NCBI RefSeq assembly: GCF_030440555.1
Contig: NZ_CP047118.1
Location: 1,426,001 to 1,490,000 of the forward strand
Reading direction: 5' to 3'
Source: Corynebacterium caspium DSM 44850
GTDB lineage: Bacteria > Actinomycetota > Actinomycetes > Mycobacteriales > Mycobacteriaceae
Length of the DNA stretch: 64,000 nucleotides
Below are positions 1-8,220 of the stretch, piece after piece. Under the pieces are notes generated by a model. The model searched no databases. It was not told the DNA's origin and saw only the letters and a program-made list of their open reading frames with translations. The position numbers and the translations under genes were made by a program. How positions within the stretch are numbered: position 1 is the first letter of the stretch; the number at the start of each line of letters is the position of its first letter.

Positions 1-266
1 AATGCCAACTGTAATGCTGGCATTGCCGCAGGATCAGGCCCTTTTTCACCCTCAGGAATATCACCGTGTGCACCTGGATTTTTCTGCACAGAGCTAGCGG
101 AAATACCTGTTGGTGAACCATAATTATCCACCGGAATATCTCCGCGCACCACTACATCCCACAACACCCAGGCAGTGATCACAATAAGTACAGGGACGGC
201 AAAGGCGCGCCACCCGTAGGAGCGCGCAAAACGAACGAATATCGATTCGTCTTCTTCAGGAAACAT
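1..266 (-). CDS. DUF3152-type membrane-anchored protein, N-terminal part only
   Basis: The reading frame starts at an ATG (complement of 264-266) and runs off the left window edge, so only about 88 N-terminal residues are present. It begins MFPEEDES, then has a basic stretch and one hydrophobic segment (about residues 21-40, AVPVLIVITAWVLWDVVV), followed by a polar Gly/Pro-rich linker. This is the layout of a type II membrane protein with an extracytoplasmic domain. The DUF3152 assignment (Rv3207c-like) rests mainly on position beside a DUF3107 gene, as in mycobacteria, because the diagnostic C-terminal domain is outside the window. A copy of the TGTGCAGAAAAA repeat lies inside the gene and encodes Val-Gln-Lys. 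Confidence 0.6.
   Translation of the reverse strand, partial: MFPEEDESIFVRFARSYGWRAFAVPVLIVITAWVLWDVVVRGDIPVDNYGSPTGISASSVQKNPGAHGDIPEGEKGPDPAAMPALQLA
79..90 (-). repeat. Isolated copy of the TGTGCAGAAAAA iterated motif
   Basis: The plus strand reads TTTTTCTGCACA. It is an exact long-form copy of the motif concentrated at 33-41 kb, here inside the DUF3152-type gene. Confidence 0.8.
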
Positions 267-280
267 TTAAATAATACTTT

Positions 281-517
281 TTAGGATTCTTTAAAAATGC
301 CGGCGAATCCCACAGTTTCCTTCTTCTCTGCGCCAATTAATACATAAATAACCTCACTGGTGCGCAGCGTGTGAATAGTGCCTTTATTATCAGTTAACGT
401 TAGCAATTTTTGGTTTTCTAAGGCTTCATTTATCTTCGCTTCTACCTCTTCTTGGGTGCCATCGATAGTTAGAGATAATTCACGAGCATTATTTACGAAA
501 CCGATACGAATTTGCAT
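281..517 (-). CDS. DUF3107 family small protein
   Basis: This 78-residue acidic protein begins MQIRIGFVNNARELSL and continues with an alternating beta/alpha pattern (a Glu-rich helix, then the strand GTIHTLRTSEVIYVLIG). That matches the short actinobacterial DUF3107 family (Rv3208A/TB9.4 type), whose function is not established. Length is typical, so the gene appears intact. It lies 14 bases upstream of the DUF3152-type gene on the same strand, so the two are probably cotranscribed, and it is divergent from the DEAD-box helicase gene at 634. The pairing DUF3107-DUF3152-helicase is conserved in mycobacteria, which supports the call. Confidence 0.85.
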   Translation of the reverse strand: MQIRIGFVNNARELSLTIDGTQEEVEAKINEALENQKLLTLTDNKGTIHTLRTSEVIYVLIGAEKKETVGFAGIFKES

Positions 518-633
518 TTACCGGGGCCTTTCAAGGTTGTTTGAAGATTCTCACAGCACATATTAACGCCTTTATTGCAGACAAGCGCTATAACTTTGCC
601 CCATCATAGCTACCATACGGATAGTATCGAGGT

Positions 634-2016
634 GTGTCTGAAGAAAAGCGCGCTCCCACCTTCGCAGAACTTGGTGTGGCAGTAGAGATAACCGAAGCCC
701 TGGCAGCTGTGGGAATTACTTCCACTTTTGCAATTCAAAAATTAACTTTGCCGCTGGCCTTAGATGGCAAAGATATTATTGGCCAGGCGCGCACTGGTAC
801 TGGGAAAACCCTTGGCTTCGGAGTTCCCCTGCTGGATAGGGTTTTTGATTCCGCTGATATTCCAGAACTTGATGGCACCCCGCGAGCCCTAGTTCTAGCT
901 CCGACCCGGGAATTAGCCCAGCAAGTAGGAGAAGACCTCCTTAAAGCTGCTGCTAATCTGCCTTTGCGCTTGCTCAATGTGTATGGAGGAACCCCCTATG
1001 AACCTCAAATTGCGGCCTTAAAAGCAGGGGTAGATATTCTCATTGCCACTCCGGGGCGGTTATTAGATTTATATAAACAAAAAGCTATTGATCTTTCTCA
1101 GATAGCAATCACCGTGCTTGATGAAGCCGATGAAATGCTAGACCTAGGATTTTTGCCAGATATTGAGAAAATCCTAAAGGCCCTGCCGCCAAAAGAAGCA
1201 CGCCAAACGATGTTGTTCTCAGCAACTATGGCCGGCCCAATTCTCACTTTGGCCCGCACCTTCATGAATAAACCAGTGCGGATTCGTGCCGAGCAAACTG
1301 ATAGCGCAGCCACGCACGCTGGCACCCGCCAGATTGTTTTCCAAGCTCACCGCATGGATAAACCCAATACCGTAGCGCGGATTTTACAATCACCAGGGCG
1401 CGGACACACCATTATTTTTACGCGCACGCGTCGTAGTGCGACCTCCGTGGCTGAAGATTTAGCGGAGCGAGGATTCCCAGTAGTAGCGGTACATGGCGAT
1501 ATGAACCAGCAGGCCCGCGAGCGTTCCTTACAGGCTTTCCGCGATGGCACTATCAATATTTTGGTAGCTACCGATGTCGCTGCGCGCGGCATAGATGTAG
1601 ATGATGTAACTCACGTAATCAACTATCAAACACCTGATGATCCAGCCACCTATGTGCACCGCATTGGGCGTACGGGTCGCGCCGGAAATACTGGTATTGC
1701 AGTAACTTTGGTTGGTTATGATGAGCTGGCTAAATGGGCCTTAATCAATGATGAGTTAAAACTTGGGCAACCAAATCCGGAGCCATGGTTTTCCACTTCT
1801 CCAGAATTGCAAGCCGCTTTTGGCTTTGCCGACGATATAAGCAATACCGTGGGTACACCCAAACGGGTATTTGGCGCTTCTTCTCGCGTACCAGTAGCAC
1901 ATACCAGGCAGCGCAGTCGTACTACTGCACGCACCCCTTTGCGCACCCGTGCCACTGGCCTTAAACCCAACCGTAGGGGACGCGGTAACGTGCGCGGACA
2001 GGGAGGGCGCAAATGA
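634..2016 (+). CDS. DEAD-box ATP-dependent RNA helicase (RhlE-like)
   Basis: The 460-residue protein carries the full DEAD-box series: a Q-motif region around residues 30-36, Walker A ARTGTGKT (52-59), PTRELA (90-95), TPGR (139-142), DEAD (163-166), SAT (196-198), then the second RecA domain with VATDVAARGID and HRIGRTGRAG. It would use ATP to unwind or remodel RNA in the cytoplasm. The C-terminal tail from about residue 415 is rich in Arg and Gly (RGRGNVRGQGGRK at the end), typical of an RNA-binding tail. The start is a GTG giving MSEEKRAPTF. The stop overlaps the next gene by four bases (ATGA), so the two are translationally coupled. The subfamily (RhlE versus another) is inferred from context. 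Confidence 0.93.
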   Translation: MSEEKRAPTFAELGVAVEITEALAAVGITSTFAIQKLTLPLALDGKDIIGQARTGTGKTLGFGVPLLDRVFDSADIPELDGTPRALVLAPTRELAQQVGEDLLKAAANLPLRLLNVYGGTPYEPQIAALKAGVDILIATPGRLLDLYKQKAIDLSQIAITVLDEADEMLDLGFLPDIEKILKALPPKEARQTMLFSATMAGPILTLARTFMNKPVRIRAEQTDSAATHAGTRQIVFQAHRMDKPNTVARILQSPGRGHTIIFTRTRRSATSVAEDLAERGFPVVAVHGDMNQQARERSLQAFRDGTINILVATDVAARGIDVDDVTHVINYQTPDDPATYVHRIGRTGRAGNTGIAVTLVGYDELAKWALINDELKLGQPNPEPWFSTSPELQAAFGFADDISNTVGTPKRVFGASSRVPVAHTRQRSRTTARTPLRTRATGLKPNRRGRGNVRGQGGRK

Positions 2017-3278
2017 GGCGCACCCCTAATTGGCAACACAATCTGAAAGATTTCTTCTGGCCGCAACCGCGTCCTATATGGCGTCGCCGCGATAAACTGC
2101 TAACTGCACTAATTGCCATAATATGCCTGGTAGCAGTAGTGGGCGCATGGTTTAATGCCCCGGTGCGCCAAGCCCATTTAGAACGCGCTAGTGCAGAATT
2201 TACCGCAGTTCCAGCCCTAGACGTGCTGCCAGAAAACCTCCAAACGCTTTGGGAAATCCCCGATACCGCCCGCCCCGGAGACCTTAGTGCAGTCACAGTT
2301 TCGGGACTCACCATCACCTCACCCGATGGCTCGACAATAACAGCCCATACTCCCAGCGGAGAGGTTTTGTGGTCATATTCGCGCCCAGACAAACTCTGCA
2401 CCTTAGCTACCGCGTGGAAGTCAGTAGTTGCTACCTATCGCACCGGAGTTGGCTGTGGCGATGTAGTCACGTTTAAGGCTACTACCGGCGAATATGCGGG
2501 TACACGTTCGGCAATAAATAGTAATGAAGTAATGCCCTTGCAATCTAATGACCGCATCGGGACTATTTCGACTAATCGGGCAGAACTTTGGCGCTCTGAT
2601 ATGGTGCGCACCGTCGAATATGGCTATGTGGAAGCCCCGCAGGAACCAGATATGCAACCGCATGCAGACTGTGAACTAACCTCCGGGCTCACCAGAAAAT
2701 CCCTGCTAGCTTTAACTATGCAATGCCCAGATAATCCTAATGAGAATATTTTGGCGCTACTAGATACCACCCCAAAAGATGCTCGCGAACCAAAAACGCA
2801 TAAAGAAATAAATGTGCCCAAAGGCTCCAAATTGGTAGCAATTTCTGAATCTGGTGCGGCTATCTATATTCCACAACCGGTGCCGACACTGCGCAGTTAT
2901 GATAAATCCGGGGCAGAACTAAGCACTGCTGAATTCCCTATTTCTCAGGCTTTGGAATTTTCCGCATTAGTACCAGATACTGCAGATTTGCCACATCATA
3001 TGTCCTGGTTCACCGGTTCAGAGCTAGTTTTATTTGAGCCAAAGAAATTAGCGCTAACACAAGTTTTTCCTAATGCTATTGGCACCCCTGTAGCTATCGC
3101 CGGGCAGCTAATTTTCCCCACCGCCGCAGGCATTGCCATAGCTAATTGGGATACTGGGGAAATCATTAAAGAAATCCCAGTTGAGCGCCAAGGCTATTTG
3201 GGCCCAGTGGGTCTGGCCGTGGCCGGGCCAAACCTGCTAGAAAAGCGGGGAAATACCGTCGTGGCCTTAGGTCGTTAA
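2013..3278 (+). CDS. Membrane-anchored beta-propeller-like protein (Rv3212-type)
   Basis: The 421-residue protein has an N-terminal cytoplasmic basic stretch, one transmembrane helix (about residues 29-46, LLTALIAIICLVAVVGAW) and a large exported domain made of short repeated beta segments, as in PQQ/WD-type propellers (for example GLTITSPDGSTITAHTPSG). No catalytic motif is visible and the function is unknown. In mycobacteria a similar protein (Rv3212) also follows the RhlE-type helicase gene. Translation is coupled to the helicase by an ATGA overlap. The last four bases overlap the convergent gene at 3275. Confidence 0.75.
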   Translation: MRRTPNWQHNLKDFFWPQPRPIWRRRDKLLTALIAIICLVAVVGAWFNAPVRQAHLERASAEFTAVPALDVLPENLQTLWEIPDTARPGDLSAVTVSGLTITSPDGSTITAHTPSGEVLWSYSRPDKLCTLATAWKSVVATYRTGVGCGDVVTFKATTGEYAGTRSAINSNEVMPLQSNDRIGTISTNRAELWRSDMVRTVEYGYVEAPQEPDMQPHADCELTSGLTRKSLLALTMQCPDNPNENILALLDTTPKDAREPKTHKEINVPKGSKLVAISESGAAIYIPQPVPTLRSYDKSGAELSTAEFPISQALEFSALVPDTADLPHHMSWFTGSELVLFEPKKLALTQVFPNAIGTPVAIAGQLIFPTAAGIAIANWDTGEIIKEIPVERQGYLGPVGLAVAGPNLLEKRGNTVVALGR

Positions 3279-3781
3279 CTGCGATAACTTGCCGCAGCCC
3301 AGGCAAAAGCGCGCGGATTTAAAAGACACCCAAGTGCTAATACAGCTGATACCAAAGTTATTGCTCCCAACCACCAAATGCCGCTAAACATTTGGAAGGA
3401 AATTGGGAGCAATAGCATTTGCAACGTAATCACTGGGCCCCGCCCCCATCGCTTAGCAGAACCTCTTAAAACAATAATGGCGCCGGCAGTCACGGTGCCA
3501 AAAATAATGATCATAAAAATGGCTGTGCCAGTTCCCACCCAATGCAAAGTATTAGCTTTCGAAGTGGCAATGGATCCGGCCTCATATCCCAAAATTTGCC
3601 GGCCAATAAGGAAAAAGGCATAGCCTAAACCCACGGCACACTGGATTAGGGCAATTACCGCCCCCATCCGCACAGATTGCGGCACTGGCACCGTGGAAGC
3701 AGGAACAAAATGCGCAGGTTTAGTATTCACGGATGCAAGTCTAGGCGAGGCACTAAGTTGTGGGAGAACCACTCGCAACAC
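3275..3781 (-). CDS. Four-helix integral membrane protein of unknown function
   Basis: This 168-residue hydrophobic protein has about four transmembrane helices (roughly residues 40-64, 83-105, 117-135 and 137-155) after a polar N-terminal stretch with Pro, Ser and Thr. No enzymatic or transport motif is visible. It is convergent with the upstream propeller gene, sharing four bases. The GTG at 3781 is preceded by a G-rich sequence that may serve as a ribosome site. An internal start nearer the first helix is possible. It probably corresponds to the small membrane protein found in this neighbourhood in mycobacteria (Rv3217c), but that link rests on position. Confidence 0.6.
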   Translation of the reverse strand: MLRVVLPQLSASPRLASVNTKPAHFVPASTVPVPQSVRMGAVIALIQCAVGLGYAFFLIGRQILGYEAGSIATSKANTLHWVGTGTAIFMIIIFGTVTAGAIIVLRGSAKRWGRGPVITLQMLLLPISFQMFSGIWWLGAITLVSAVLALGCLLNPRAFAWAAASYRS

Positions 3782-4237
3782 CCCAAATTACGGGGGTAAA
3801 TTTGACTTTAGGACCGCACATATAACTCGGGCAATTCTGGCCTTTATGCAGGGTAAGCGCCTCCAGAAATAACTAAACCTGGCACATTTACGCAACACGA
3901 ACGTTTTTTTAATAGCCAGAGCGGCCATTTTAAAGTGATCTTGCCCACATTATAGGGTCTACCCCTAGCGGTAACCCCGGATTCATGACATCATTCACCA
4001 AGTAGCCAAAACGCCCCTCAAGCATTCTTAAAGACTGCCTTTTTAAGAATCACTTTTGCGGGACGAATTTGCCGCAGCCGCCGTGCGGATTGAAATATAT
4101 TCGTCACACGAGCTTCGCGGCTTATTAACAACCGACTCATTCTGCCTTTACCGGCAGTTATTTTTGCTGCGTGCACACTTAAGGTTCGCAGGCAAATAAA
4201 TAATTGTATTTAATAAATTTTATAAGGAGTTTTATCC
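3782..4237 (+). promoter_or_regulatory. Long noncoding upstream region of whiB1
   Basis: No credible coding frame is present in these 456 bases. The region is AT-rich next to the gene and ends with a good ribosome site (AAGGAG, about 8 bases before the ATG). It holds a perfect 9-bp inverted repeat at 4024-4050 and a single TCACA half-site at 4103-4107. WhiB1 in mycobacteria is controlled by the cAMP receptor protein, which binds TGTGA-N6-TCACA. Only one half-site is seen here, so GlxR/CRP control is not shown. Confidence 0.5.
4024..4050. promoter_or_regulatory. Perfect inverted repeat upstream of whiB1
   Basis: ATTCTTAAA at 4024-4032 and TTTAAGAAT at 4042-4050 are exact reverse complements separated by nine bases. 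With no T-run and no gene end nearby, an operator or a 5'-UTR hairpin is more likely than a terminator. Confidence 0.5.
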
Positions 4238-4495
4238 ATGGATTGGCGCCATCATGCAACGTGCCGCGAAGAAGACCCAGAGCTCTTCTTCCCCGTCGGC
4301 AATTCCGGCCCGGCCCTAGCTCAAACAGCAAAGGCCAAGCTGGTTTGCAACCGTTGCCCGGTAACTAGCCAATGTTTGGCATGGGCTCTAGAGACAGGTC
4401 AGGACGCCGGCGTATGGGGTGGAATGTCTGAAGATGAACGCCGCGCAATCAAACGACTTAATAATCGCAAACGTCGCGCCCGCTCGGTAGCCTAA
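4238..4495 (+). CDS. whiB1: WhiB1-type iron-sulfur transcription factor
   Basis: The 85-residue protein has the WhiB pattern: four Cys ligands for a [4Fe-4S] cluster (Cys9, Cys37, Cys40, Cys46), the GVWGG turn and a basic C-terminus (KRLNNRKRRARSVA) for DNA binding. The N-terminal stretch MDWRHHATCREEDPELFFPV and the central AKLVCNRCPVTSQCLAWAL closely match mycobacterial WhiB1, an essential nitric-oxide-responsive regulator that binds the primary sigma factor. The corynebacterial orthologue beside sigH is probably WhcE. A strong AAGGAG site precedes the ATG. A long noncoding region lies upstream and the ribosomal protein bL37 gene follows 75 bases downstream. Confidence 0.93.
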   Translation: MDWRHHATCREEDPELFFPVGNSGPALAQTAKAKLVCNRCPVTSQCLAWALETGQDAGVWGGMSEDERRAIKRLNNRKRRARSVA

Positions 4496-4570
4496 ATAAT
4501 TCCCGATATTGCCTCTGCACCCGCTAAGGTGGGAGCACGTATGTCTGACAATTCCTAGAAGGAGGCCCAC

Positions 4571-4645
4571 ATGAGCAAGCGTGGTCGTAAACGTAAGGAT
4601 CGCCGCAAGAAGTCCGCTAACCGCGGCAAGCGTCCTAACTCTTAA
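4571..4645 (+). CDS. 50S ribosomal protein bL37 (24 residues)
   Basis: A tiny frame reads MSKRGRKRKDRRKKSANRGK and ends RPNS. It is an extremely basic peptide matching the actinobacterial bL37 family described from mycobacterial ribosome structures (about 24 residues, SKRGRKK...GKRPNS pattern). An almost ideal ribosome site (GAAGGAGG) lies directly upstream and a strong intrinsic terminator directly downstream, both supporting a real, highly expressed gene. It shares its strand with whiB1 and could be read from the same promoter. It falls below the length cut-off of many gene finders. Confidence 0.9.
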   Translation: MSKRGRKRKDRRKKSANRGKRPNS

Positions 4646-4657
4646 AGAGTTAATAAG

Positions 4658-4710
4658 AGGGCTGCTACCTGGCTTGAAGATTTCCTTCAAGGTGAGGTAG
4701 CAGCCCTTTT
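4658..4710 (+). terminator. Strong intrinsic terminator after bL37
   Basis: AGGGCTGCTACCT (4658-4670) pairs perfectly over 13 bp with AGGTAGCAGCCCT (4695-4707) and is followed by a T-run. A nested stem (CTTGAAG/CTTCAAG) fills the loop. It may also stop transcription from the opposite side. Confidence 0.9.
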
Positions 4711-4714
4711 ACTC

Positions 4715-4726
4715 TGTGCAGAAAAA
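4715..4726 (+). repeat. TGTGCAGAAAAA motif copy in noncoding DNA
   Basis: This exact long-form copy sits between the bL37 terminator and the rshA stop codon, so it is under no coding constraint. Confidence 0.8.
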
Positions 4727-4736
4727 TTGGCTCTGC

Positions 4737-5042
4737 TCAGAACTGAGTTTGCACCTTAATTTGGGCAATAATACGGCGGCGCAGCTGCGGAGGCGCAGTT
4801 ACTTCCCCACAACATTTTTTCACCAATTGGCGCACCATTTCTTCGCGCTGCAAGCGCTCAAAACACTCCGGACAAGAATCTATAGCAGCACGTAGCGCAG
4901 CGCATTCGTCGTCAGCTACAGCGATGGCTTCAATAAGCCGTGCATAGAGAATATCGATATTATGCCCGAGGTCAGGACCACACGGTGGATAGCTGTTATT
5001 GCTGTTACGCGGCGAATTTTGCGCTGGCTTGGGGGGCATCAT
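4737..5042 (-). CDS. rshA: Anti-sigma factor RshA
   Basis: The 101-residue protein would hold SigH inactive and release it on disulfide stress. The C-terminal half resembles mycobacterial RshA: a helix ending in Cys57-Pro-Glu-Cys60, then a Cys77-Cys78-Gly-Glu segment and an [13 protein letters not shown] tail. In the usual ZAS motif (His-x3-Cys-x2-Cys) the His should fall at residue 53, but Ala is found there. An upstream His27 occupies about the place where relatives have a Cys. Zinc binding may therefore use a rearranged ligand set, or may be lost. The start overlaps the sigH stop by four bases, the usual coupling of sigma and anti-sigma genes. Confidence 0.82.
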   Translation of the reverse strand: MMPPKPAQNSPRNSNNSYPPCGPDLGHNIDILYARLIEAIAVADDECAALRAAIDSCPECFERLQREEMVRQLVKKCCGEVTAPPQLRRRIIAQIKVQTQF

Positions 5043-5653
5043 TTCTGGGTAACCTGCTGCTCTTCCTGTGTTTTCTTAAGGGCATCGGGATGGTCTAAAC
5101 CGATCCCCTGCTCGTGGGCTACTTCTTTCAACAGCTCGCGCAGCTGTTTTCTTCCACGGTGGAGCCGGCTCATTACAGTCCCCAGTGGAGTCTCCATAAC
5201 TTCAGCAATTTCCTTATAAGCCAATCCCACAACATCGGCATAATAAACCACCATGCGGTAATCCTCGCGCAAGGAGTCCAAAGCTGCCACGATCTCCTGA
5301 TTTGGCATATTACGCAAAGCCTCTACTTCAGCAGATTCAAGCCCCGTAGGATCATGTGAAGAAGTGGTGTAGAGCTGATAGTCAGTCATCTCTTCTGAAG
5401 AAGTAAAATGCGGTTGACGTTGCCTTTTACGATATAAATTAATATAGGTATTGGTCATAATGCGATACAGCCAAGCCTTGAGATTAGTACCGGGCTTAAA
5501 ACTGGCAAAGGCCTGGAAAGCCTTCATATAGGTTTCTTGCACTAAATCTTCAGCATCGGCTGGATTGCGCGTCATTTTCAGCGCGCCTCCGTAAAGCTGA
5601 TCAAGCAGCGGCAAGGCTTCTGCTTCAAAACGTTGCGTTAAATCGTCTGCCAC
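5039..5653 (-). CDS. sigH: ECF sigma factor SigH
   Basis: The 204-residue sigma-70 family protein has region 2 (about residues 10-80, with [17 protein letters not shown] and [15 protein letters not shown]) and region 4 (about 120-180, with [26 protein letters not shown], a helix-turn-helix). Region 3 is absent, as in ECF sigmas. In corynebacteria and mycobacteria SigH directs thioredoxin, protease and chaperone genes under thiol-oxidative and heat stress. The coupled downstream rshA supports the identity. The gene is divergent from aroA, and a GATAC-N3-GTATC palindrome lies between them. No clear SigH-type GGAA/GTT promoter with correct spacing was found upstream. Confidence 0.93.
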   Translation of the reverse strand: MADDLTQRFEAEALPLLDQLYGGALKMTRNPADAEDLVQETYMKAFQAFASFKPGTNLKAWLYRIMTNTYINLYRKRQRQPHFTSSEEMTDYQLYTTSSHDPTGLESAEVEALRNMPNQEIVAALDSLREDYRMVVYYADVVGLAYKEIAEVMETPLGTVMSRLHRGRKQLRELLKEVAHEQGIGLDHPDALKKTQEEQQVTQK

Positions 5654-5703
5654 GGGTGCCTTTCTAAATGCCCTGCTAACTATGAAGGTCTAATCCTAAT
5701 ATC

Positions 5704-5716
5704 GATACCTAGTATC
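5704..5716. promoter_or_regulatory. GATAC-CTA-GTATC palindrome between sigH and aroA
   Basis: A perfect 5-3-5 inverted repeat lies in the 169-base divergent interval. Its position suits an operator controlling one or both genes. The binding protein is unknown. Confidence 0.35.
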
Positions 5717-5734
5717 TGTGTCGAGGTTGGACCC

Positions 5735-5839
5735 ATGCAAGTTCTCCACCCCTGGGCCCACGCGGGCCCACGCGGAGCCCAGCACCGCCCGCCTCCTGGT
5801 GCTTTCGAGTTACTTAGCTACTATGGGCCAGGTGAATGA
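5735..5839 (+). other. Possible 34-codon leader frame overlapping the aroA start
   Basis: An ATG at 5735 opens a frame that begins [11 protein letters not shown], contains Trp and Phe codons, ends [10 protein letters not shown] and stops at 5837-5839. It overlaps the proposed aroA start in another reading frame. The aromatic codons and stop position would suit translational coupling or attenuation of an aromatic-pathway gene, but there is no ribosome site in front of it and no clear attenuator hairpin. It may be chance. Confidence 0.25.
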
Positions 5840-7184
5840 TGTATTTGAGCCTTCGATAAAAAATATTCCGGCCCCTGCAGCGGCTTTAACCCGGTGGCCG
5901 GCACCTTTTGCCACCGGGCCTATTACTGGGCACGTTAATATCCCAGGCTCTAAATCCACCACCAATAGAGCGCTGATTTTAGCCGCAATTGCCGAGACCC
6001 CCAGCACCATTTTAGGGACCTTACGCTCCCGCGATACCGATCTAATGATCGCCGCCCTGCGCGCCTTAGGAACCCAGATCACTGCACTAGATGAGGACCC
6101 GGAAAGCCCTGAGGCGACGTCGTTTAGCATCGTGCCGCATAGTTTTAGCAGTGCAAATGTTGATTGTGGACTAGCTGGGACCATTATGCGTTTTATTCCA
6201 CCTATCGCTGCCCTGGCTACTGGGGTGGTGCGCGTTGATGGGGATCCGCAGGCTCGGCAGCGCCCGATGGCAACTATTTTGGATGCCTTGCGCTTTTTAG
6301 GGGTAGAAATTGCCGGCAATACTTTGCCGTTTACGGTTACCGGTTGTGGCCGCCAAGGGCCGCGCGGTGGGGTGGTAGAAATTGATGCCTCAAGTTCCTC
6401 ACAATTTATTTCCGGATTATTGCTAGCCGGAGCGCGCTACCAAGAAGGGCTAACGGTGCGCCATATTGGCAAGCAGCTGCCTTCCCTGCCCCATATTGAG
6501 ATGACCATCGAAATGATTCGCCAAGCTGGCGGGCAGGTGAAATATAGCCCTGGAATTCATGAATGGCAGGTACTTCCTGGCAAACTACAAGGCCGCGAAT
6601 GGATTATTGAGCCAGATCTTTCAAATGCCACCCCCTTTTTAGCCGCCGCAGCGGTGACCGGGGGAACTGTGAGCATCCCGAATTGGCCAGCCACCACCAC
6701 CCAACCAGGCGCTGCAATAGTTGATATTTTGCAAAATATGGGTTGTGCAGTTTCACTTGCCGCCGGCACGCTCACAGTGACCGGGCCAGCTGCTGGAGAA
6801 CTCACCGGGGTGGAATTAGATATGGGAAATATTGGGGAATTAACCCCCACCGTAGCCGCCTTAGCCACCTTAGCTAGCACCCCCAGTCGCCTCAGTGGTA
6901 TCGCCCATTTACGCGGGCACGAAACTGATAGATTAGCCGCCTTAAGTGCGGAAATTAATGCCATCGGCGGAAACTGCACCGAACTACCTGAAGGACTTTT
7001 AATACAGCCAACAGCCGCATTACACGGCGGAATATGGCATTCCTATGCAGATCACCGCATGGCTACAGCCGGGGCGATCATCGGGCTTAAAGTAAATGGC
7101 ATACAGATTGAAGATGTAGAAACCACGGCTAAAACTTTGCCGGGTTTTGTCAATATGTGGCAGGAGTTGGTGGCCCGTGGCTAA
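5823..7184 (+). CDS. aroA: 3-phosphoshikimate 1-carboxyvinyltransferase (EPSP synthase)
   Basis: AroA joins shikimate-3-phosphate and phosphoenolpyruvate in the sixth step of the shikimate pathway. Family signatures are present: [11 protein letters not shown] near the N-terminus, [46 protein letters not shown] and [11 protein letters not shown] near the C-terminus. The frame is open upstream to a GTG at 5718. The ATG at 5823 gives 453 residues, closer to the roughly 430 of relatives. A GTG at 5832 is an alternative and no start has a convincing ribosome site. The stop overlaps rsgA by eight bases, forming an aroA-rsgA operon, as in other Actinomycetota. Confidence 0.93.
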   Translation: MGQVNDVFEPSIKNIPAPAAALTRWPAPFATGPITGHVNIPGSKSTTNRALILAAIAETPSTILGTLRSRDTDLMIAALRALGTQITALDEDPESPEATSFSIVPHSFSSANVDCGLAGTIMRFIPPIAALATGVVRVDGDPQARQRPMATILDALRFLGVEIAGNTLPFTVTGCGRQGPRGGVVEIDASSSSQFISGLLLAGARYQEGLTVRHIGKQLPSLPHIEMTIEMIRQAGGQVKYSPGIHEWQVLPGKLQGREWIIEPDLSNATPFLAAAAVTGGTVSIPNWPATTTQPGAAIVDILQNMGCAVSLAAGTLTVTGPAAGELTGVELDMGNIGELTPTVAALATLASTPSRLSGIAHLRGHETDRLAALSAEINAIGGNCTELPEGLLIQPTAALHGGIWHSYADHRMATAGAIIGLKVNGIQIEDVETTAKTLPGFVNMWQELVARG

Positions 7185-8220
7185 AAGAGGCGGCGGCTAC
7201 AGTTACGATGAATCCTATGTAAAAGTGCGTCCCAATCGCCGAGGAACCAGGCCGCGAACTAAAGATCGCCCAGCGCACGATGATGCCATTTTTGGCATGG
7301 TTACCACCAAAGATCGCGGCCGCTGGGGAGTAGTACTTGACAGGGATGTAGAAATACTAGGGGATAAAGCTCCGGCCATCGTGTGCATGCGGGCTAGAGA
7401 ATTAGGCCGAACTGCCATCGAAGTTGGGGACCGAGTAGGGGTGGTAGGCGATACTACGGCGCGTCCAGGGACCTTAGCGCGCATCGTTAAGCTTGCGAAA
7501 CGCCAATCGGTATTGCGTCGCACCGCCGACGATACAGACCCCTATGAGCGCATCGTGGTAGCTAATGCTGATCGCCTCTTGATTGTTTCTGCGGTGGCAG
7601 ATCCTCCTCCCCGGGCTGGCTTTGTGGAGCGATCTTTAATCGCAGCTTTTGTGGGAAATCTTCAACCAGTTATTGCACTTACCAAATCGGATTTAGCAGA
7701 CCCTTCAGAATTTGCCCAAGAATTTGCCGCTTTAGATGTGCCCGTAGTGCTTTGCGGGGTCGACGATGACCTCGCAGCGGTGCAAAAAGTAGTCCACGGA
7801 CACATAACTGCCCTCATCGGGCACAGCGGGGTGGGGAAATCCACCCTGGTAAACCGGCTAGTTCCTAATGCCGACCGAGCCGTGGGAGTGGTATCTGGGG
7901 TCGGAAAAGGCCGGCACACCTCCACCCAATCAGTGGCCTTAAGACTTCCAAGCACTGATGGCAAACCCGCCGGCTGGATTATCGACACCCCCGGAATCCG
8001 GTCCTTTGGGCTGGCTCATGTAGACGCAGAACAAATCGTCGGACTTTTCGAAGACCTAGCTGCAGCTGCCGAAAAATGTCCCCGCGGCTGCTCCCATTTA
8101 GGCCCGCCCGCTGACCCTGAATGCGCTTTCGATGAACTCACCGGAGCCAGTTGGCGTCGAGCCCAAGCGGTACGCAGCCTCTTAGAAGCACTGCGTTCCA
8201 AACAGGACTGGGAATTCTAA
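7177..8220 (+). CDS. rsgA: Ribosome small-subunit GTPase RsgA
   Basis: RsgA is a late 30S assembly GTPase. The sequence has the circularly permuted order typical of the family: G4 TKSD (about residue 169) before the P-loop GHSGVGKST (about 215) and G3 DTPG (about 270). The C-terminal zinc knuckle [16 protein letters not shown] begins near residue 301. An OB-fold domain with [10 protein letters not shown] lies near the N-terminus. The GTG at 7177 gives [19 protein letters not shown], matching relatives, and has an AGGAG site upstream. It overlaps the aroA stop by eight bases. Length is about 347 residues. Confidence 0.95.
   Translation: MAKRGGGYSYDESYVKVRPNRRGTRPRTKDRPAHDDAIFGMVTTKDRGRWGVVLDRDVEILGDKAPAIVCMRARELGRTAIEVGDRVGVVGDTTARPGTLARIVKLAKRQSVLRRTADDTDPYERIVVANADRLLIVSAVADPPPRAGFVERSLIAAFVGNLQPVIALTKSDLADPSEFAQEFAALDVPVVLCGVDDDLAAVQKVVHGHITALIGHSGVGKSTLVNRLVPNADRAVGVVSGVGKGRHTSTQSVALRLPSTDGKPAGWIIDTPGIRSFGLAHVDAEQIVGLFEDLAAAAEKCPRGCSHLGPPADPECAFDELTGASWRRAQAVRSLLEALRSKQDWEF

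Noticed and set aside
4090-4110. GlxR/CRP site upstream of whiB1
   Set aside because: Only the TCACA half matches. The other half at the correct spacing reads AAATA.
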